From the NCBI GenBank assembly GCA_030612385.1, contig JAUWNZ010000063.1, forward strand, positions 1 through 7,094: a stretch of DNA of 7,094 bases, given 5' to 3'. Under the pieces are notes generated by a model. It was not told the origin of the DNA. It worked only from the letters and a program-made list of their open reading frames with translations, and ran no database searches. A program made the position numbers and the translations under genes. Positions 6,326 through 7,094 of this stretch are shown here, piece by piece. Every line of letters begins with the position of its first letter. Position 1 is the first letter of the stretch. This stretch comes from Pseudomonadota bacterium. Lineage in GTDB: Bacteria > Desulfobacterota > Syntrophia > Syntrophales > JADFWA01.

Positions 6326-6736
6326 CTAAAGGAAAAAAACGTACTGTGTAGTTGTTCTTAGCGCCTTTCTCACTATCCTCAACTGAGATCTGCCTATCGT
6401 TATCATGTTTTGTTTACACACTACAAACATACCGAGAACCTTTGAGAATATCTTCGCTTCAATCCCCTTCTTTGATCTTATGGTCACCCAGTTTTGATCC
6501 GGGCTGACCTCAATAATCAAGGGAAGCAGAAGAGAATCTCGCTCGCAACTATCTAACATTTGGGATAGATAGTCAAGTTCTTTTCTTTTGAAAAAATGTA
6601 TGCCGCCGTCATTGCATGTCACATGGGGGTGTTCCTCCTTCAAGAGTTCGGTGAGTGATCTTTGTTTGCGTGGGAGGTGTGCATTCAGGGCTCTGAATTC
6701 GCCCTTCAGGCGCCCTGCAAAATTATCAATAGGCAT
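6326..6736 (-). CDS. DUF61/UPF0216 family protein
   Basis: DUF61 (UPF0216) is an uncharacterised family best known from methanogens and other archaea. The 136-residue product follows the family layout. It has LNAHLPRKQRSLTELLKEEHP (17-37, where family members keep L-N-x-H-L-P and S-L-x-E-L-L), then a short strand ending GGIHFFKRKELDYLSQML (44-61). The core LPLIIEVSPD (71-80) and TIRSKKGIEAKIFSKVLG (85-102) follow, and it finishes with RKALRTTTQYVFFL, similar to the TTT-Y-x-F ending. No membrane or signal segment is present. Its ATG overlaps the end of the subunit D gene by 11 bp (atgcctattga), so translation is probably coupled. Function is unknown; location inside an A/V-ATPase cluster hints at ATPase assembly or regulation, or at an archaeal-origin gene block. 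The family call rests on remembered motif order. Confidence 0.75.
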   Translation of the reverse strand: MPIDNFAGRLKGEFRALNAHLPRKQRSLTELLKEEHPHVTCNDGGIHFFKRKELDYLSQMLDSCERDSLLLPLIIEVSPDQNWVTIRSKKGIEAKIFSKVLGMFVVCKQNMITIGRSQLRIVRKALRTTTQYVFFL

Positions 6737-7094
6737 GTGCTTCTCTCTGCTCGATTAGCAGCTTGACCCGCTTGAGCCGTGCGGACTCTTCACGGTCCCT
6801 CTCTTCAAATTTCATGGTTAAGTACCTTATGGTGGCATCGAGATCCGGGATCACGATATGCTCCAGGGCGTTATTAACCCTTTTTACTTTATTGATCTCC
6901 ATCCCCAGGAGTTCTAAGGATCTCTGAAGTTCGGCCAGTTCGACAGAGGTTGAAAGACATTTTTGGGAGAGCATGGCGGTATGATCCATAATGGAAGATG
7001 TGCCGGCCTGATTCTGCGCATCCAATTGCCGATCATCGGTCTTTTCAATCTCGAAAAGCGGCAAAATAACCCCCGCAACATTTCTTGTCATGGT
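6726..7094 (-). CDS. atpD: V/A-type ATP synthase subunit D, 5' end cut off by window
   Basis: Subunit D is the central rotor shaft (functional analogue of F-type gamma) of V/A-type ATPases, a long antiparallel coiled coil that turns inside the A3B3 head. The frame is open through the right edge, so the ATG at 7091 is an internal Met; 122 C-terminal residues and the stop are visible. Signatures are RNVAGVILPLFE near the edge, a variable stretch with GTSSIMDHT, ELAELQRSLELLGMEINKVK, then the strongly conserved RVNNALEHIVIPDLDATIRY and EERDREESARLKRVK. The A and B catalytic subunits would be expected just upstream, beyond the window. The DUF61 gene overlaps its stop codon by 11 bp. Confidence 0.92.
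   Translation of the reverse strand, partial: TMTRNVAGVILPLFEIEKTDDRQLDAQNQAGTSSIMDHTAMLSQKCLSTSVELAELQRSLELLGMEINKVKRVNNALEHIVIPDLDATIRYLTMKFEERDREESARLKRVKLLIEQREAHAY

Overview
The window reads as chromosome of a flagellated Gram-negative (diderm) bacterium with mid-range GC. The lineage cannot be fixed from sequence alone. The mix of an A/V-type rotary ATPase, PolX, a FliW-type CsrA, an OmpA-type envelope protein, a GxxExxY gene and dispersed short repeats is what I would expect from Desulfobacterota, Nitrospirota or anammox-type Planctomycetota. That placement is inference.

Left part (1-1850, + strand): the end of a flagellar export/regulation cluster. It holds the 3' part of flgL (hook-filament junction), then csrA (RNA-binding translational repressor) and fliW (CsrA antagonist that senses flagellin). 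FliW, CsrA and flagellin form the known partner-switch that ties flagellin translation to hook completion. Between flgL and csrA lies about 180 bp packed with short repeats: three 9-bp units, a hairpin and six perfect 7-bp units. csrA follows without a visible Shine-Dalgarno sequence, whereas fliW has a strong one.

Middle (1851-4493): a roughly 520-bp gap holds a decayed GxxExxY-family gene on the - strand, broken by two frame disruptions and bracketed by inverted copies of a ~19-bp repeat, with a separate hairpin repeat beside it. Next comes polX (- strand), encoding a full-length PolX polymerase/PHP phosphoesterase with all the recognisable catalytic motifs. A further ~390-bp gene-free gap carries a degenerate AT-rich inverted repeat.

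Right part (4494-7094, all - strand): a secreted TPR-OmpA protein, then, upstream of it in transcription order, a likely operon: V/A-type ATP synthase subunit D (cut by the window edge), a DUF61/UPF0216 protein overlapping it by 11 bp, a free-standing RsbRD-N-like domain protein, and a small coiled-coil protein that fits the G/H stalk subunit. DUF61 is best known from archaea. Two non-ATPase genes embedded between two rotary-ATPase subunits are the most interesting feature of the window. They could be a regulatory or assembly module for the ATPase, but this is a hypothesis from context only. No membrane subunits (I, K) follow.
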